A stretch of DNA of 64,000 nucleotides. Origin: Sulfuritalea sp. GTDB taxonomy: Bacteria > Pseudomonadota > Gammaproteobacteria > Burkholderiales > Rhodocyclaceae. The stretch covers positions 4,257-68,256 of the forward strand of contig JADJFK010000022.1 of assembly GCA_016708585.1 (NCBI GenBank), given 5' to 3'. This document shows, in pieces, positions 7,777 through 16,511 of the stretch; position 1 is the first letter of the stretch; each line of letters begins with the position of its first letter. A model generated the notes under the pieces. That model did no database searches. It was given only the letters and a program-made list of their open reading frames with translations, and was not told the origin of the DNA. The position numbers and the translations under genes are program-made.

Positions 7777-9168
7777 TCAGCGCTGCAGAATCTGGAGCCG
7801 TGCGGCAGCCTGGGCGGGGTCGAAGCTTGACCGATGGTTCTGCGCCGCGGCGACGGCCAGGGCGTAGTACTGCGCGGCCAGCTTGTTCTGGCGCATATGC
7901 TCGAGGCTGATGGCCAGGTTGTAAAGAATGTCGGGATTGTCCTGCTCCGCGTTGTAGGCCCGGAAGTAGGCCTGTTGGGCCTCGTTCCAGCGGCCCTGGC
8001 GGGCGTAGAGATTTCCGAGCGCGAATTGCGGTGCGGCGAGGTCGGGCTGAGCGGCGGAAAGCGATTTCAACCGGCTTTCGGCAGCGCCGGGATCGATCTG
8101 CGAACGGTTGTTGACGAGAGCCGATACGGCCACCGTGTCTTGCGGGTCGGCCTCGGCGATACGCCGGTACAGCAGGTCGGCCTGTTCGTGGCGGCCTTGT
8201 CGCACGGCGATTGCGGCCAGGCCATGCAGGGCGTCGGTGTTGCGCGGATCCGACTTTTGGGCGCGTTCGTATTCGAGTTGTGCCTGTTCCAGGTCCCCCC
8301 GGTTGAATGCCTCGAAGCCTCGCAACAGGGCGGGGTTGACCTTCAGCGGCGCCTTGGTCACGCGCACCGGGCTGTCCGCATCAGGCTCTGCTACCGGTGC
8401 CGGACGAGTACGACGCGGGGCGGTCGGGGCCTTCGCGGCGGTCGGCGCGACGTCATCGTCTTCCTTCTCGGCGGCAGCGGGAATCCCCGGACCGGGCGCC
8501 GTCGACGCACCGGTCGCCGGTGCCGCGGTTGGAGCCCCGGGCGCCGCCGCAATAGTCGGCGCCGGCGGTACGGCGGCTGGCGGCGTGACGGCGGGTGCCG
8601 GCATGGCGGTCGGCGGCGGCCGGCTGGCGACGAGTGGGGCCTTGGGCTGCAACTGCCACCAGAAATATCCGCCGATGCCACAGACCGCAAGAACCGTCAC
8701 CGCTCCGACCGTGATGGCAAAGGCGTTTTTCCGTCCCGATGGCTTGTCGGCCTGCTTTGCGGCAAAAACGTTCTGTGCCGCGGATCGGTCTTGCGGGGCC
8801 GCCGATTCCGTTTGCGGACGTCGGGCTTCCTGGGCACCGGGTGTGCGGGCCGGTCTGTTGGTTGCCGCCTGTTCGGTGGATGATTCTATCGCCGCCGGGG
8901 ATGGAGCCGTTGCCTGTGCTTTCAGCCGCGCGGCGGCTGCCTCCCTGGCCTCGGCCAGAAACTGGGTATCGATCTCTTCAAGGCGTGACGCGAGGGCCTC
9001 GGGCGACAGATTTTCTGCCGAGGCGGATGCTGGCGGACTCGAGTCGGCCATCGGTTCCAGCATCAGTCCTGCCGTGGCGTCCTGCCCGCTTGCATCGCCC
9101 GCAGTTTCTCCTTGCCCCTGACGCTTGGCCAGTTCGGCCTTTTTCAGGGCGTCCATCAGCAGGCTCAT
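7777..9168 (-). CDS. mshN: MshN-like TPR protein
   Basis: 463 aa. The N-terminus starts MSLLMDALKKAELAKRQG, the usual start of MshN/GspB-like proteins. There is one transmembrane helix at about 149-171, then a Pro/Ala-rich linker (about 180-265). The C-terminal half has tetratricopeptide repeats (for example DALHGLAAIAVRQGRHEQAD and NPDILYNLAISLEHM). This makes it a bitopic inner-membrane protein with a periplasmic TPR domain, known in MSHA systems as an assembly accessory of the secretin. Its start overlaps the mshL stop (ATGA). One copy of the dispersed 25-bp repeat falls in the linker and encodes VPPAPT. Confidence 0.82.
   Translation of the reverse strand: MSLLMDALKKAELAKRQGQGETAGDASGQDATAGLMLEPMADSSPPASASAENLSPEALASRLEEIDTQFLAEAREAAAARLKAQATAPSPAAIESSTEQAATNRPARTPGAQEARRPQTESAAPQDRSAAQNVFAAKQADKPSGRKNAFAITVGAVTVLAVCGIGGYFWWQLQPKAPLVASRPPPTAMPAPAVTPPAAVPPAPTIAAAPGAPTAAPATGASTAPGPGIPAAAEKEDDDVAPTAAKAPTAPRRTRPAPVAEPDADSPVRVTKAPLKVNPALLRGFEAFNRGDLEQAQLEYERAQKSDPRNTDALHGLAAIAVRQGRHEQADLLYRRIAEADPQDTVAVSALVNNRSQIDPGAAESRLKSLSAAQPDLAAPQFALGNLYARQGRWNEAQQAYFRAYNAEQDNPDILYNLAISLEHMRQNKLAAQYYALAVAAAQNHRSSFDPAQAAARLQILQR
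8551..8577 (-). repeat. Dispersed 25-bp element, divergent copy inside mshN
   Basis: On the minus strand this reads GCCGTACCGCC followed by GGCGCCGACTATT, two or three mismatches from the consensus. It lies in the Pro/Ala-rich linker of MshN and is read in the same frame as the tatB and Nif3-like copies (VPPAPTI). Because that linker is compositionally similar, chance convergence is possible, so this is the weakest of the eight copies. Confidence 0.45.
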
Positions 9169-10994
9169 TGCGGAGCCGCTCCCGAGGGTCCGAATAAATT
9201 CAGTTTTTCGGGCCCCGGATTGTTGCCGAAGAAATTCTTGGCAGGCAACTGGTCACGGAAGCTGCGGTAATCGCCATTGATGCTCGGATCGCGAATGACT
9301 GTGGGCTTGAGCAGGATGACGAGCTCGGTTTTTTTGGTCTTGTCGTTGTGGGAATTGAAAAGCAGTCCTAGCCCGGGGAAACGCGAAATTCCCGGCACGG
9401 TGTCGGTACTGTTGTTGAGTTCGTCTTCCATAAGTCCGCCCATGACGGCGATTTCACCGTCGGTGAGCCGGAGCATGGACTCCATTTCGCGGGTCTGGAT
9501 CTCGGGTACTTTATTCAATGGCGTTATTGGGTCTTCTATGTAGCGCAATACCCGCGAGATGGATGGCCTTACGTTCAGCAGGATGGATCCGTTCTCGCTG
9601 ACCTGGGGTGTGACGCTCATGACCAGGCCCACTGCAACCGTTTGCGCGGTGGCGGTCTGGACTGGCGGAATGGTGGTGTTGCCCGTTACCACGGCAGAGT
9701 CGGTCTTGATGTTGAAATAAACCACGTTGTCGACCACCTTGAGCATGGCCGTCTGGTTGTTGAGCACGCTCATTTTCGGGCTGGACAGGACCTTGACGTT
9801 GCCGAAGGTTTCCAGCAGCGACAGGGTGGCGACAATGCCCAGCCCCGGCGACACATAGTTCAGCAGGAAAGGCAGGGCTCCCCGAACCACATCGCTTCCG
9901 GGAGCCGGCAGAGTAGCGACGCCACCGCCGGTTCTCTGGACCATCGACCAACCGGCGGACGGTGGCCCGGGACGAAGTGAACGCAAACTCGACCACTGGA
10001 TGCCTTGTTGATATTCGTCCTTCAGGCTGACTTCGGCGATGGTGGCCTCGATAACTACTTGGCGCCGTGCGCTGGTGAGGATCATGTCGAGGTATTCCTG
10101 GACTTTCTCGTGCTGCCTTGATGTGGCGCGAACCACGACGACACCGGCGTCAGGGTTTACGATGATCGACGCCGCCTCGCGGAACGTGGTGCGTTTGACC
10201 ACCGTAGTCCCCTGTTGTTGCAGACTGGCGCTATTGGGACTGCCAGCAAGGCTGGTCGTGGCAGCCCTGCCGGCAGACTGGGCGCCTTGGGCTCCTGAAC
10301 CCGTGGTGGCCTGCTGGTCCGAGCGCTCGATGACGGTTTCACTGGAGCCTTCCGGCAGGACCTTGTCCGTCTCGCGCAGGATTTCTTTCAGGTTCTTTTC
10401 CAGCGACAGCCAGAACTCGTTCTTGGCTTTGCTCGTAACGGACGTAGTGGAGTTGTTGCCGCCACCTGACGAACCGCCGCCGCCGACACCGGAACTGGTG
10501 GATGCAACTGACGTGTTGATCGAGTTGGTGCCGCTCACATCGCGCGACATATTGACGTAGTCGATCGTGTAGTTTCGCAGGAAGGGGGTGTCGGTCATCA
10601 CGATCAGATTCGGGCCATCGATTTCCCAGCGCATGTCGATCTGCTTGGAAATGCGGGACAGAATCTGCTGCAACGTCTGATCGATGGCATTGATGGTCAC
10701 CACGCCATTGATTCCGGGATGGATGTCAACGTTGAGTTTGGCGTCGCGGGCAAGCGCAAACAGAAGGTCTTGTACGGGGATATTGCGCACCGATACCGAG
10801 TAGGACTCGGTTTTTGCCGCCGCTTTCGGGCGCGGCAAGGTCACTGTATTGGCGACCGGCGGCGGGATATCGGGGTTCGCGGCGGCGACTCCTTCCGCGC
10901 GGATGTGTCCTGCCGATGGCGGTTGCGTCGGAATGCCGCCGCACGCCGTCAGCATCAAGCCGGCGGCCAGTGCCGGAGCGAATGGCGAAATCAT
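9165..10994 (-). CDS. mshL: MshL, outer-membrane secretin lipoprotein
   Basis: 609 aa from the ATG at 10994. That start gives a clean lipoprotein signal (MISPFAPALAAGLMLTAC, lipobox Cys 18). Longer in-frame starts (11051) exist but would lie inside the likely promoter. After the signal come a secretin/TonB short N-domain (about 80-150, VQDLLFALARDAKLNVDIHP), a Ser/Gly-rich spacer, N-domains, and the C-terminal secretin pore (LSSPKMSVLNNQTAMLKV, then the VPGISRFPGLGLLF signature). It forms the outer-membrane ring through which the pilus or substrate passes. MshN, MshM and the MshI-K-like proteins are its probable partners. Confidence 0.9.
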   Translation of the reverse strand: MISPFAPALAAGLMLTACGGIPTQPPSAGHIRAEGVAAANPDIPPPVANTVTLPRPKAAAKTESYSVSVRNIPVQDLLFALARDAKLNVDIHPGINGVVTINAIDQTLQQILSRISKQIDMRWEIDGPNLIVMTDTPFLRNYTIDYVNMSRDVSGTNSINTSVASTSSGVGGGGSSGGGNNSTTSVTSKAKNEFWLSLEKNLKEILRETDKVLPEGSSETVIERSDQQATTGSGAQGAQSAGRAATTSLAGSPNSASLQQQGTTVVKRTTFREAASIIVNPDAGVVVVRATSRQHEKVQEYLDMILTSARRQVVIEATIAEVSLKDEYQQGIQWSSLRSLRPGPPSAGWSMVQRTGGGVATLPAPGSDVVRGALPFLLNYVSPGLGIVATLSLLETFGNVKVLSSPKMSVLNNQTAMLKVVDNVVYFNIKTDSAVVTGNTTIPPVQTATAQTVAVGLVMSVTPQVSENGSILLNVRPSISRVLRYIEDPITPLNKVPEIQTREMESMLRLTDGEIAVMGGLMEDELNNSTDTVPGISRFPGLGLLFNSHNDKTKKTELVILLKPTVIRDPSINGDYRSFRDQLPAKNFFGNNPGPEKLNLFGPSGAAPQ

Positions 10995-11042
10995 TAATGG
11001 GCGCAAACGAATCCCCGATCTGATGGGCACATTGAAATTAGC

Positions 11043-11072
11043 ATAACACATTATGTTTTCGATGCAAGTCAA
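11043..11072 (-). promoter_or_regulatory. Possible sigma-70 promoter in front of mshL
   Basis: On the minus strand, TTGACT (11072-11067) and TGTTAT (11048-11043) are separated by 18 bases. This 124-base gap is the widest between the msh genes upstream of mshL. If used, transcription starts near 11036, which excludes the long MshL start at 11051 and supports the start at 10994. No transcript evidence is available from sequence alone. Confidence 0.35.
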
Positions 11073-11118
11073 TGATTTGATGGACTGAGCTTGTTCAGTT
11101 CCGAGGGTCACGCTGGCG

Positions 11119-12765
11119 TCAGCGAAGTCGCGCCACTTTGCGCGGGTAGGGTTTGTTCGCCCGCAATGGCTTCGGCAGCTCGCGAATGTCGGCAGCCGCT
11201 GCTGCCCTCGTCGGATAGTTTCCATACGTCACTCCCAGGCGCGGCCTGCCGCTGAGTTCGGAATAATAGACGTGAATGTCGTTCATTTCAGGCTTGCCGG
11301 ATGACAAGCGACGCAGCAAGGTTTCGACTTCGGCATGCTGGCTGGCGTCGGTGGCGAATACCTGGATGAACCAGTGATCATCAGGCAGTTGTTGCAGCCA
11401 AATCTGACCGGCTTCGAGACGTTCGCGGGTGAGTGGCCCGAATTTTGGCTTTACTTGTTTCGGCGGCGGCGCAGCAAGGTTGACTTCCGCCTTTGCGCCG
11501 GGTGTCGGCGCAATTGCAGCAACCGGCGCGGACGCGGAACCCGCGGCAACCGCTGATGGGTTGGCTGGTGGCGAGGCCACGGGGTTGGGCGCGCTGCCGG
11601 ACGGCTGTGGGGTGGTCGTCGGGATTGCCGCGGGCGGCAATGAGGCGAGTGGGGGAGTCGCAGGTGGCGATCCAGGTGGCGTACCTTCTGCCGCAGCGGG
11701 TGGTGCGGCATTTGGCTGTGGGGACGCTGGCGGCCCGCTGGTTGTGGTCGGTGCAGCGGGTTCGGCACCGGCAGGAGGCGTGGCTGTGGCTGCACTGGCA
11801 GGTGCCGCCGGTGCAGCAGCCGGCATTGCCGGAACGCCGGTTTCCGTGCGCGACAGGATCAGCCAGGTAGCGCCAGCGAGGATGAGGATGGTGAGTGCGA
11901 TGACGATCCAGAGGCTCCGGGTCCGCCCTCTCGCCCTGCCGCCGCCATAGGTGGCGTCGCTGAATTCGCAGTCGCGGATCGCAGCCTGCGTTTCCTTGGT
12001 GCCGATCTGGTGGCTGCCCGCTGAAAAGGCCGCGAGCAGGGCCTTGTCGGCGAGGATGTTGATGCGACGGGTGAGGCCCAGGGAACTCTGCTCGATCAGC
12101 TTCAGCGCAGGCGGAGCGAATATGCTGGGGCCGCGATAGCCGGCGGCGCGCATGCGGAAATCGAGGTAGTGGCTGATGTCTTCGCGGACCAGCGGCTCCA
12201 GGCCGAAATTGTGGGTGATGCGCTCCTTCAATTGGCGCATGTCGGGACGGGCGAGGATGTCGTTCAGCTCGGGCTGGCCGAAGAGCACCAGTTGCAGCAG
12301 CTTGCTGTGGTTGGTTTCGAGGTTCGACAGCAGGCGGATTTCCTCGAGCGTTTCGGTCGGCATGGCGTGGGCTTCGTCGATCAGGACCACCACCTGCCGG
12401 CCTTCACCATAGGACTTGATCAGGTGGTCGTGCAAGGCGCGCATGACGACCGAGGAACGGGCATTGTCGGGTATGTCCAGGCGCAACTCGTCGGCGATGG
12501 CGTAGAGGATGTCGTCGCGCGAGAGGGACGGGTTGGCCAGGTAGATGATGGTGACTCTATCGGGCAGGCGTTCCATCAATACGCGGCAGAGCATGGTTTT
12601 GCCGCTGCCGACTTCGCCGCTGACCTTGACGATGCCTTCGTCGTGGGTGATGGCGTAGACGAGGGCGTCGAGGGTTGCGCCGCGATTGGCTCCCTCGAAG
12701 AAGAAGTCGGTATGGGGCGTGATGCGGAAGGGCGGTTCGTTGAGGCCGAAGTGCTCCAGGTACAT
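11119..12765 (-). CDS. mshM: MshM-like AAA ATPase with transmembrane helix and C-terminal SPOR-like domain
   Basis: 548 aa, about twice the length of a bare ExeA/MshM ATPase. Residues 1-270 are the AAA_22/ExeA-type ATPase: YLEHFGLNEPPF start, Walker A GEVGSGKT 50-57, Walker B VVVLIDEAH 125-133. One transmembrane helix lies at about 285-304, followed by a roughly 140-residue Pro/Ala/Thr linker. The C-terminal domain (about 455-545, WFIQVFATDASQ then GVTYGNYPTRAAAAADIREL) looks like SPOR, which binds denuded septal peptidoglycan. ExeA-type proteins open peptidoglycan for secretin insertion, so the SPOR-like tail fits. It begins six bases after the regulator gene and is probably co-transcribed with it. 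Confidence 0.82.
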   Translation of the reverse strand: MYLEHFGLNEPPFRITPHTDFFFEGANRGATLDALVYAITHDEGIVKVSGEVGSGKTMLCRVLMERLPDRVTIIYLANPSLSRDDILYAIADELRLDIPDNARSSVVMRALHDHLIKSYGEGRQVVVLIDEAHAMPTETLEEIRLLSNLETNHSKLLQLVLFGQPELNDILARPDMRQLKERITHNFGLEPLVREDISHYLDFRMRAAGYRGPSIFAPPALKLIEQSSLGLTRRINILADKALLAAFSAGSHQIGTKETQAAIRDCEFSDATYGGGRARGRTRSLWIVIALTILILAGATWLILSRTETGVPAMPAAAPAAPASAATATPPAGAEPAAPTTTSGPPASPQPNAAPPAAAEGTPPGSPPATPPLASLPPAAIPTTTPQPSGSAPNPVASPPANPSAVAAGSASAPVAAIAPTPGAKAEVNLAAPPPKQVKPKFGPLTRERLEAGQIWLQQLPDDHWFIQVFATDASQHAEVETLLRRLSSGKPEMNDIHVYYSELSGRPRLGVTYGNYPTRAAAAADIRELPKPLRANKPYPRKVARLR

Positions 12766-12771
12766 GGTCGT

Positions 12772-14226
12772 TCAGTCCGGTCGCTGCGTGCGGTTTGGTG
12801 CGCTGGTCACGCGCTCCAGCATGTCGATGCGATTGTAAAGGGTTGTGCGATTCACGCCGAGCAACCGCGCCGCCTGGCTCATGTTGTCGTGGGCAAGCTG
12901 CTGCGCGGCTTCGATGTAGGCTTCCTCCCACAGCCGCAGCGTGGCATCGAGGTTGAAATCACGGCGGCTTTGTATGTCGCCGAGCGCAATCGCGACAAGT
13001 TCTGCCCGACTTGCGGAAGCCGGTACCGGCAGGGCGCCGGCCGGCTGCGACGCATTCCCCGGATCGAGTTCGGCTTCCAGTTCGTCGACGCCGACTTCCT
13101 GGCCTGCAAATTTGGTCGTCAGGCGGATCGCTATATTGCGCAGTTCGCGGACATTGCCGGGGAATCCGTAGGCGAGCAGGCGTTCGGCGGCGGTCGCGCC
13201 GAGCCGGAAGGGTGGCAGGCTGGCCTGTGCCGCATAGACCGCGCGGAAGTGTTCGAGCAGGCGGATGCTGTCGTTGCCGAGCTCGCGCAGGGCCGGTATG
13301 GCGATCGTGAATACCGAGAGCCGGTGGTAGAGGTCGGCGCGAAAACGCCCTTCGCGGACCTCCTTCTTCAAGTCGCGGTTGGTGGCGGCAATGATCCGGG
13401 CCGAGGAATGTCGTGCCTGGGTTTCGCCGATGCGCTGGAACTCGCCGTTCTCGAGTACGCGCAACAGTTTCGGCTGAAGGTCGAGCGGCAATTCGCCGAT
13501 TTCATCCAGAAACAGCGTGCCGTCGGAAGCGTCTTCGAAATAGCCGGCACGCGAGCCGCTGGCGCCCGTGAATGCCCCTTTGCTGTGGCCGAACAGGGTC
13601 GCTTCGACCAGACTGGGGGAAATGGCCGCGCAGTTCAATGCCAGATAGGGCTTGGCTGCACGCTCCGACAGGCGATGCAGGGCGGCAGCCGCCAGTTCCT
13701 TGCCGCTGCCCGATTCGCCTTCGATCAGAACCGGAAACGGCGATGCCGCAAATTGCCTGAGCTGGGCGCGCAATTTTTGCATCGGTGCGCTTTCGCCGAT
13801 CAGGCCATCATCGATCTCCGTGGATGTGTCTCTAAAAGACAACACCCGGCGGATGAGTTTGCGCAGATATTCCGGATCGGCGGGTTTGGCGACGAATTCG
13901 GTCGCTCCGAGCGCCCGCGCGTGGCGAGCGTTGAGTTCGTCGCTTTGGCCTGACAGGACAACGATTCGGGTTTCCGGAGCATGGGCGAGGATGTCCGCGA
14001 TCAGGGCGAAGCCTTCGTCGGGACGGTGCGGCGTCGGCGGCAGGCCGAGATCAATCAGTGCCAGGGCCGGCGCATGCTTCCTGTCGCGCAGCAGCCCGAC
14101 CGCTTCCATCCGCGTCGGAGCGGTGGCCACCTCGTAGTCACGGCCGAGAAAATAGCGCAGGCTGTCGGCGATCAGGGGATCGTCGTCGACAATCAGAAGC
14201 TCGGTTTTGCCTGGGGACTGGGTCAA
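12772..14226 (-). CDS. Sigma-54-dependent response regulator (NtrC family)
   Basis: 484 aa with three domains. The receiver domain (about 8-130) has the acidic pocket DDD near 14-16 and phosphoacceptor Asp 59. The AAA+ sigma-54 interaction domain (about 143-370) has Walker A GESGSGKE 170-177 and the GAFTGA loop 217-222 that contacts sigma-54. The C-terminal Fis-type helix-turn-helix is at about 445-475 (MSQAARLLGVNRTTLYNRI). It heads the msh gene run and is six bases from mshM, so it probably regulates pilus genes or is co-regulated with them. It resembles PilR and PrsR types; the sequence alone does not separate them. No sensor kinase is adjacent. Confidence 0.85.
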   Translation of the reverse strand: MTQSPGKTELLIVDDDPLIADSLRYFLGRDYEVATAPTRMEAVGLLRDRKHAPALALIDLGLPPTPHRPDEGFALIADILAHAPETRIVVLSGQSDELNARHARALGATEFVAKPADPEYLRKLIRRVLSFRDTSTEIDDGLIGESAPMQKLRAQLRQFAASPFPVLIEGESGSGKELAAAALHRLSERAAKPYLALNCAAISPSLVEATLFGHSKGAFTGASGSRAGYFEDASDGTLFLDEIGELPLDLQPKLLRVLENGEFQRIGETQARHSSARIIAATNRDLKKEVREGRFRADLYHRLSVFTIAIPALRELGNDSIRLLEHFRAVYAAQASLPPFRLGATAAERLLAYGFPGNVRELRNIAIRLTTKFAGQEVGVDELEAELDPGNASQPAGALPVPASASRAELVAIALGDIQSRRDFNLDATLRLWEEAYIEAAQQLAHDNMSQAARLLGVNRTTLYNRIDMLERVTSAPNRTQRPD

Positions 14227-14359
14227 GGACTTGGCGTGGTCTGAATGAGATGGTTTGACCGCAGCATCATAGCCGAATCGTGCGGCGGCAAATTTCCCCG
14301 GTCGACGGCGTTTGCCCCGTTGCTTGGGCGATTCCGGGGATTTATGGCAAGTTCCGTTC

Positions 14360-14368
14360 TGCTAGAAT
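14360..14368 (+). promoter_or_regulatory. Extended -10 promoter of the mla operon (putative)
   Basis: TGCTAGAAT is an extended -10 element (TGn plus a 5/6 match to TATAAT), 39 bases before the mlaF ATG in the divergent gap between the NtrC-type regulator and mlaF. No convincing -35 is seen, as is common with extended -10 promoters. Confidence 0.42.
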
Positions 14369-14406
14369 CGCCGGCTGTGAATTTGGCCGGGTATTCCGGC
14401 GTTAAC

Positions 14407-15222
14407 ATGTCCCACGAATCCCTCGTCGAAATCCGCGATCTGAACTTCACTTACGACAGCCGGCCGGTTCTCACCGGAATCAACATGACGATTCCGCGCG
14501 GCAAGGTGGTTGCGGTGATGGGGATTTCGGGCTGCGGCAAGACCACTACCCTGCGCCTCATCGGCGGCCAGTTGAAGCCGACCTCGGGAGAAGTGAGGGT
14601 GGCCGGGCAGGTGGTGCATGAACTCGACTCGGATGGTCTGTATGCCCTGCGGCGCCGCATGGGCATGTTGTTCCAGTTCGGGGCCCTTTTCACCGACATG
14701 TCGGTTTTTGACAACATTGCTTTCCAGATGCGCGAGCATACGGATCTGCCGGAGACCATGATCCGCGACCTGGTGTTCATGAAACTGCACGCGGTGGGGT
14801 TGCGCGGCGCCCACAGCCTGATGCCGGCCGAACTCTCCGGCGGCATGGCGCGGCGGGTGGCGCTGGCGCGGGCGATCGCCCTCGATCCGATGCTGATCAT
14901 GTACGACGAGCCTTTCGCCGGCCTCGACCCGATTTCGCTGTCCATTGTCGGCGAGCTGATTCGCAAGCTGACCGATGCCCTGGGCGCCAGTTCCATCGTG
15001 GTGACCCATGACGTGCAGGAATCCTTGAAGATCGTCGACTACGTTTACTTCGTCTCCGAAGGAAAGATCGTTGCCGAAGGCACGGCCGAAGAAATGAAGC
15101 ACTCGACCGTACCCTATGTGCATCAATTCATCTGGGGGGAGGCCGACGGTCCGGTGCCGTTCCAGTATCCGGCCCGGCCCTATGGGGAAGAACTGATGGA
15201 AAGAGCGGCGCGACGTGGATAA
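14407..15222 (+). CDS. mlaF: MlaF, phospholipid ABC transporter ATPase
   Basis: 271 aa. The ATG at 14407 (MSHESLVEIRDLNFTY) is chosen because earlier in-frame ATGs lie upstream of the promoter and code unconserved sequence. Walker A is GISGCGKTT (39-47), signature LSGGM (143-147), Walker B LIMYDEPF (about 163-170). It energises MlaE for lipid transfer between the inner membrane and the periplasmic carrier MlaC, keeping the outer membrane asymmetric. It is the first gene of mlaFEDACB and overlaps mlaE by eight bases. Confidence 0.92.
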   Translation: MSHESLVEIRDLNFTYDSRPVLTGINMTIPRGKVVAVMGISGCGKTTTLRLIGGQLKPTSGEVRVAGQVVHELDSDGLYALRRRMGMLFQFGALFTDMSVFDNIAFQMREHTDLPETMIRDLVFMKLHAVGLRGAHSLMPAELSGGMARRVALARAIALDPMLIMYDEPFAGLDPISLSIVGELIRKLTDALGASSIVVTHDVQESLKIVDYVYFVSEGKIVAEGTAEEMKHSTVPYVHQFIWGEADGPVPFQYPARPYGEELMERAARRG

Positions 15223-16011
15223 CGGCCTGACAAGAGTGCTGCGCCAACTGGGCGCCCAGTTCAACTCGCGCATCTGGCGCCTGGGTTTTGCCAGCCGCTT
15301 CTTTCTGGCGATGCTGCTGCATTCGGGCACGTTCTTGCGGCGCCTGCATCTGACGATACACGAAATCTACTTCACCGGCGTCCTGAGCCTGATCATCATC
15401 CTGGTTTCCGGCCTGTTTGTCGGCATGGTGCTGGGTTTGCAGGGTTATGACACCCTGGCGCGCTACGGTTCGACCGAGGCGCTGGGGGTGCTTGTGGCCT
15501 TGTCGCTGGTGCGCGAACTGGGGCCCGTGGTCGCGGCACTGCTGTTTGCCAGCCGCGCCGGCTCGGCGATTACCGCGGAAATCGGCATGATGAAGGCCAC
15601 CGAGCAGCTTTCCGCCATGGAAATGATGGCGGTCGATCCGATTGCCCGCGTCGTGGCGCCGCGCTTCTGGGGCGGCGTGATTTCGATGCCCCTCTTCTGG
15701 CGGCGCTGTTTTCCGCGATGGGCGTTTTTGGCGGTTATCTGATCGGCGTGCAACTGATCGGGGTCGATGAAGGCTCGTTCTGGTCGCAAATGCAGGCATC
15801 GGTGGATTTCCGGCAGGACGTCCTCAACGGCGTGATCAAGAGTTTCGTGTTCGGCATCATCGTCAGCTGGGTCGCGGTTTTCGAGGGCTACGATGCCGTG
15901 CCGACCGCGGAAGGGGTTTCCGGGGCGACCACGCGTACCGTTGTAACATCGTCGCTGGCCATCCTGGCCGCCGACTTCATTCTCACCGCCTTCATGTTTA
16001 CAGGGACATGA
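15215..16011 (+). pseudogene. mlaE: mlaE, phospholipid ABC transporter permease, interrupted by a frameshift
   Basis: Starts with GTG at 15215 inside the end of mlaF. The first frame encodes the N-terminal two thirds of MlaE (FTGVLSLIIILVSGLFVGMVLGLQ, then the coupling region GAAITAEIGxMKATEQ-like AITAEIGMMKATEQL) up to RFWGGVISMPL. It then runs into unrelated residues and a stop at about 15740. The correct continuation (LAALFSAMGVFGGYLIGVQLI) is present two bases out of phase and runs to 16011. Relative to the family (MPLLAALF against MPLFWRRC), CTCTTCTGG at 15692-15700 carries two extra bases, at about 15693-15696. All flanking mla genes are intact, so an assembly error is likelier than loss; if real, the Mla transporter is dead. 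Confidence 0.88.
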
Positions 16012-16012
16012 C

Positions 16013-16489
16013 ATGAGCCGTACTACACTTGACCTCTGGGTCGGATTTTTCGTTGCCGTCGGACTGGGCGCACTGTTGTTTCTGGCCCTCAAGGTGGGCA
16101 ACCTTGCCTCAACCAGTAGCGGGGAAACTTATCCGATCTACGCGAAATTTGATAACATCGGTGGCCTGAAGGTGCGCGGCGCGGTCAAGAGTGCCGGCGT
16201 CGTGGTCGGGCGGGTGACGGAAATTCGTTTCGACCCGGAGGCTTATCTCGGTGTGGTCACCATCCAGGTGGATGCCCGCTACAAGTTTCCGCGCGACACC
16301 TTCGCGACTATCAACACGTCGGGCTTGCTCGGCGAGCAGTACATAGGTCTTGAGGTGGGTGGAGATACAGCCATGCTCAAGGGTGGTGACACGATCAAGA
16401 AGACCCAGTCGGCAGTAGTTCTGGAAAAGCTGATCAGCCAGTTCATGTTCAACAAGGCCGCCGAGGAAGATGGCGGAAACAAGAAGTAA
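16013..16489 (+). CDS. mlaD: MlaD, MCE-domain lipid-binding protein
   Basis: 158 aa. One N-terminal transmembrane helix (about 8-28, WVGFFVAVGLGALLFLALKV) is followed by a single MCE domain (about 38-118, YAKFDNIGGLKVRGAVKSAG, with INTSGLLGEQYIGL). MlaD forms a periplasmic hexameric ring on MlaFEB and passes phospholipids between MlaE and MlaC. The ATG lies one base after the mlaE stop. The length is normal for betaproteobacterial MlaD. Confidence 0.92.
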   Translation: MSRTTLDLWVGFFVAVGLGALLFLALKVGNLASTSSGETYPIYAKFDNIGGLKVRGAVKSAGVVVGRVTEIRFDPEAYLGVVTIQVDARYKFPRDTFATINTSGLLGEQYIGLEVGGDTAMLKGGDTIKKTQSAVVLEKLISQFMFNKAAEEDGGNKK

Positions 16490-16511
16490 TCAACGGGTGC
16501 CTGATAAAAGA

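Noticed and set aside
14245..14406. In-frame upstream extension of mlaF
   Set aside because: It starts before the likely promoter and codes a stretch with no similarity to MlaF; the ATG at 14407 gives the family-standard N-terminus.
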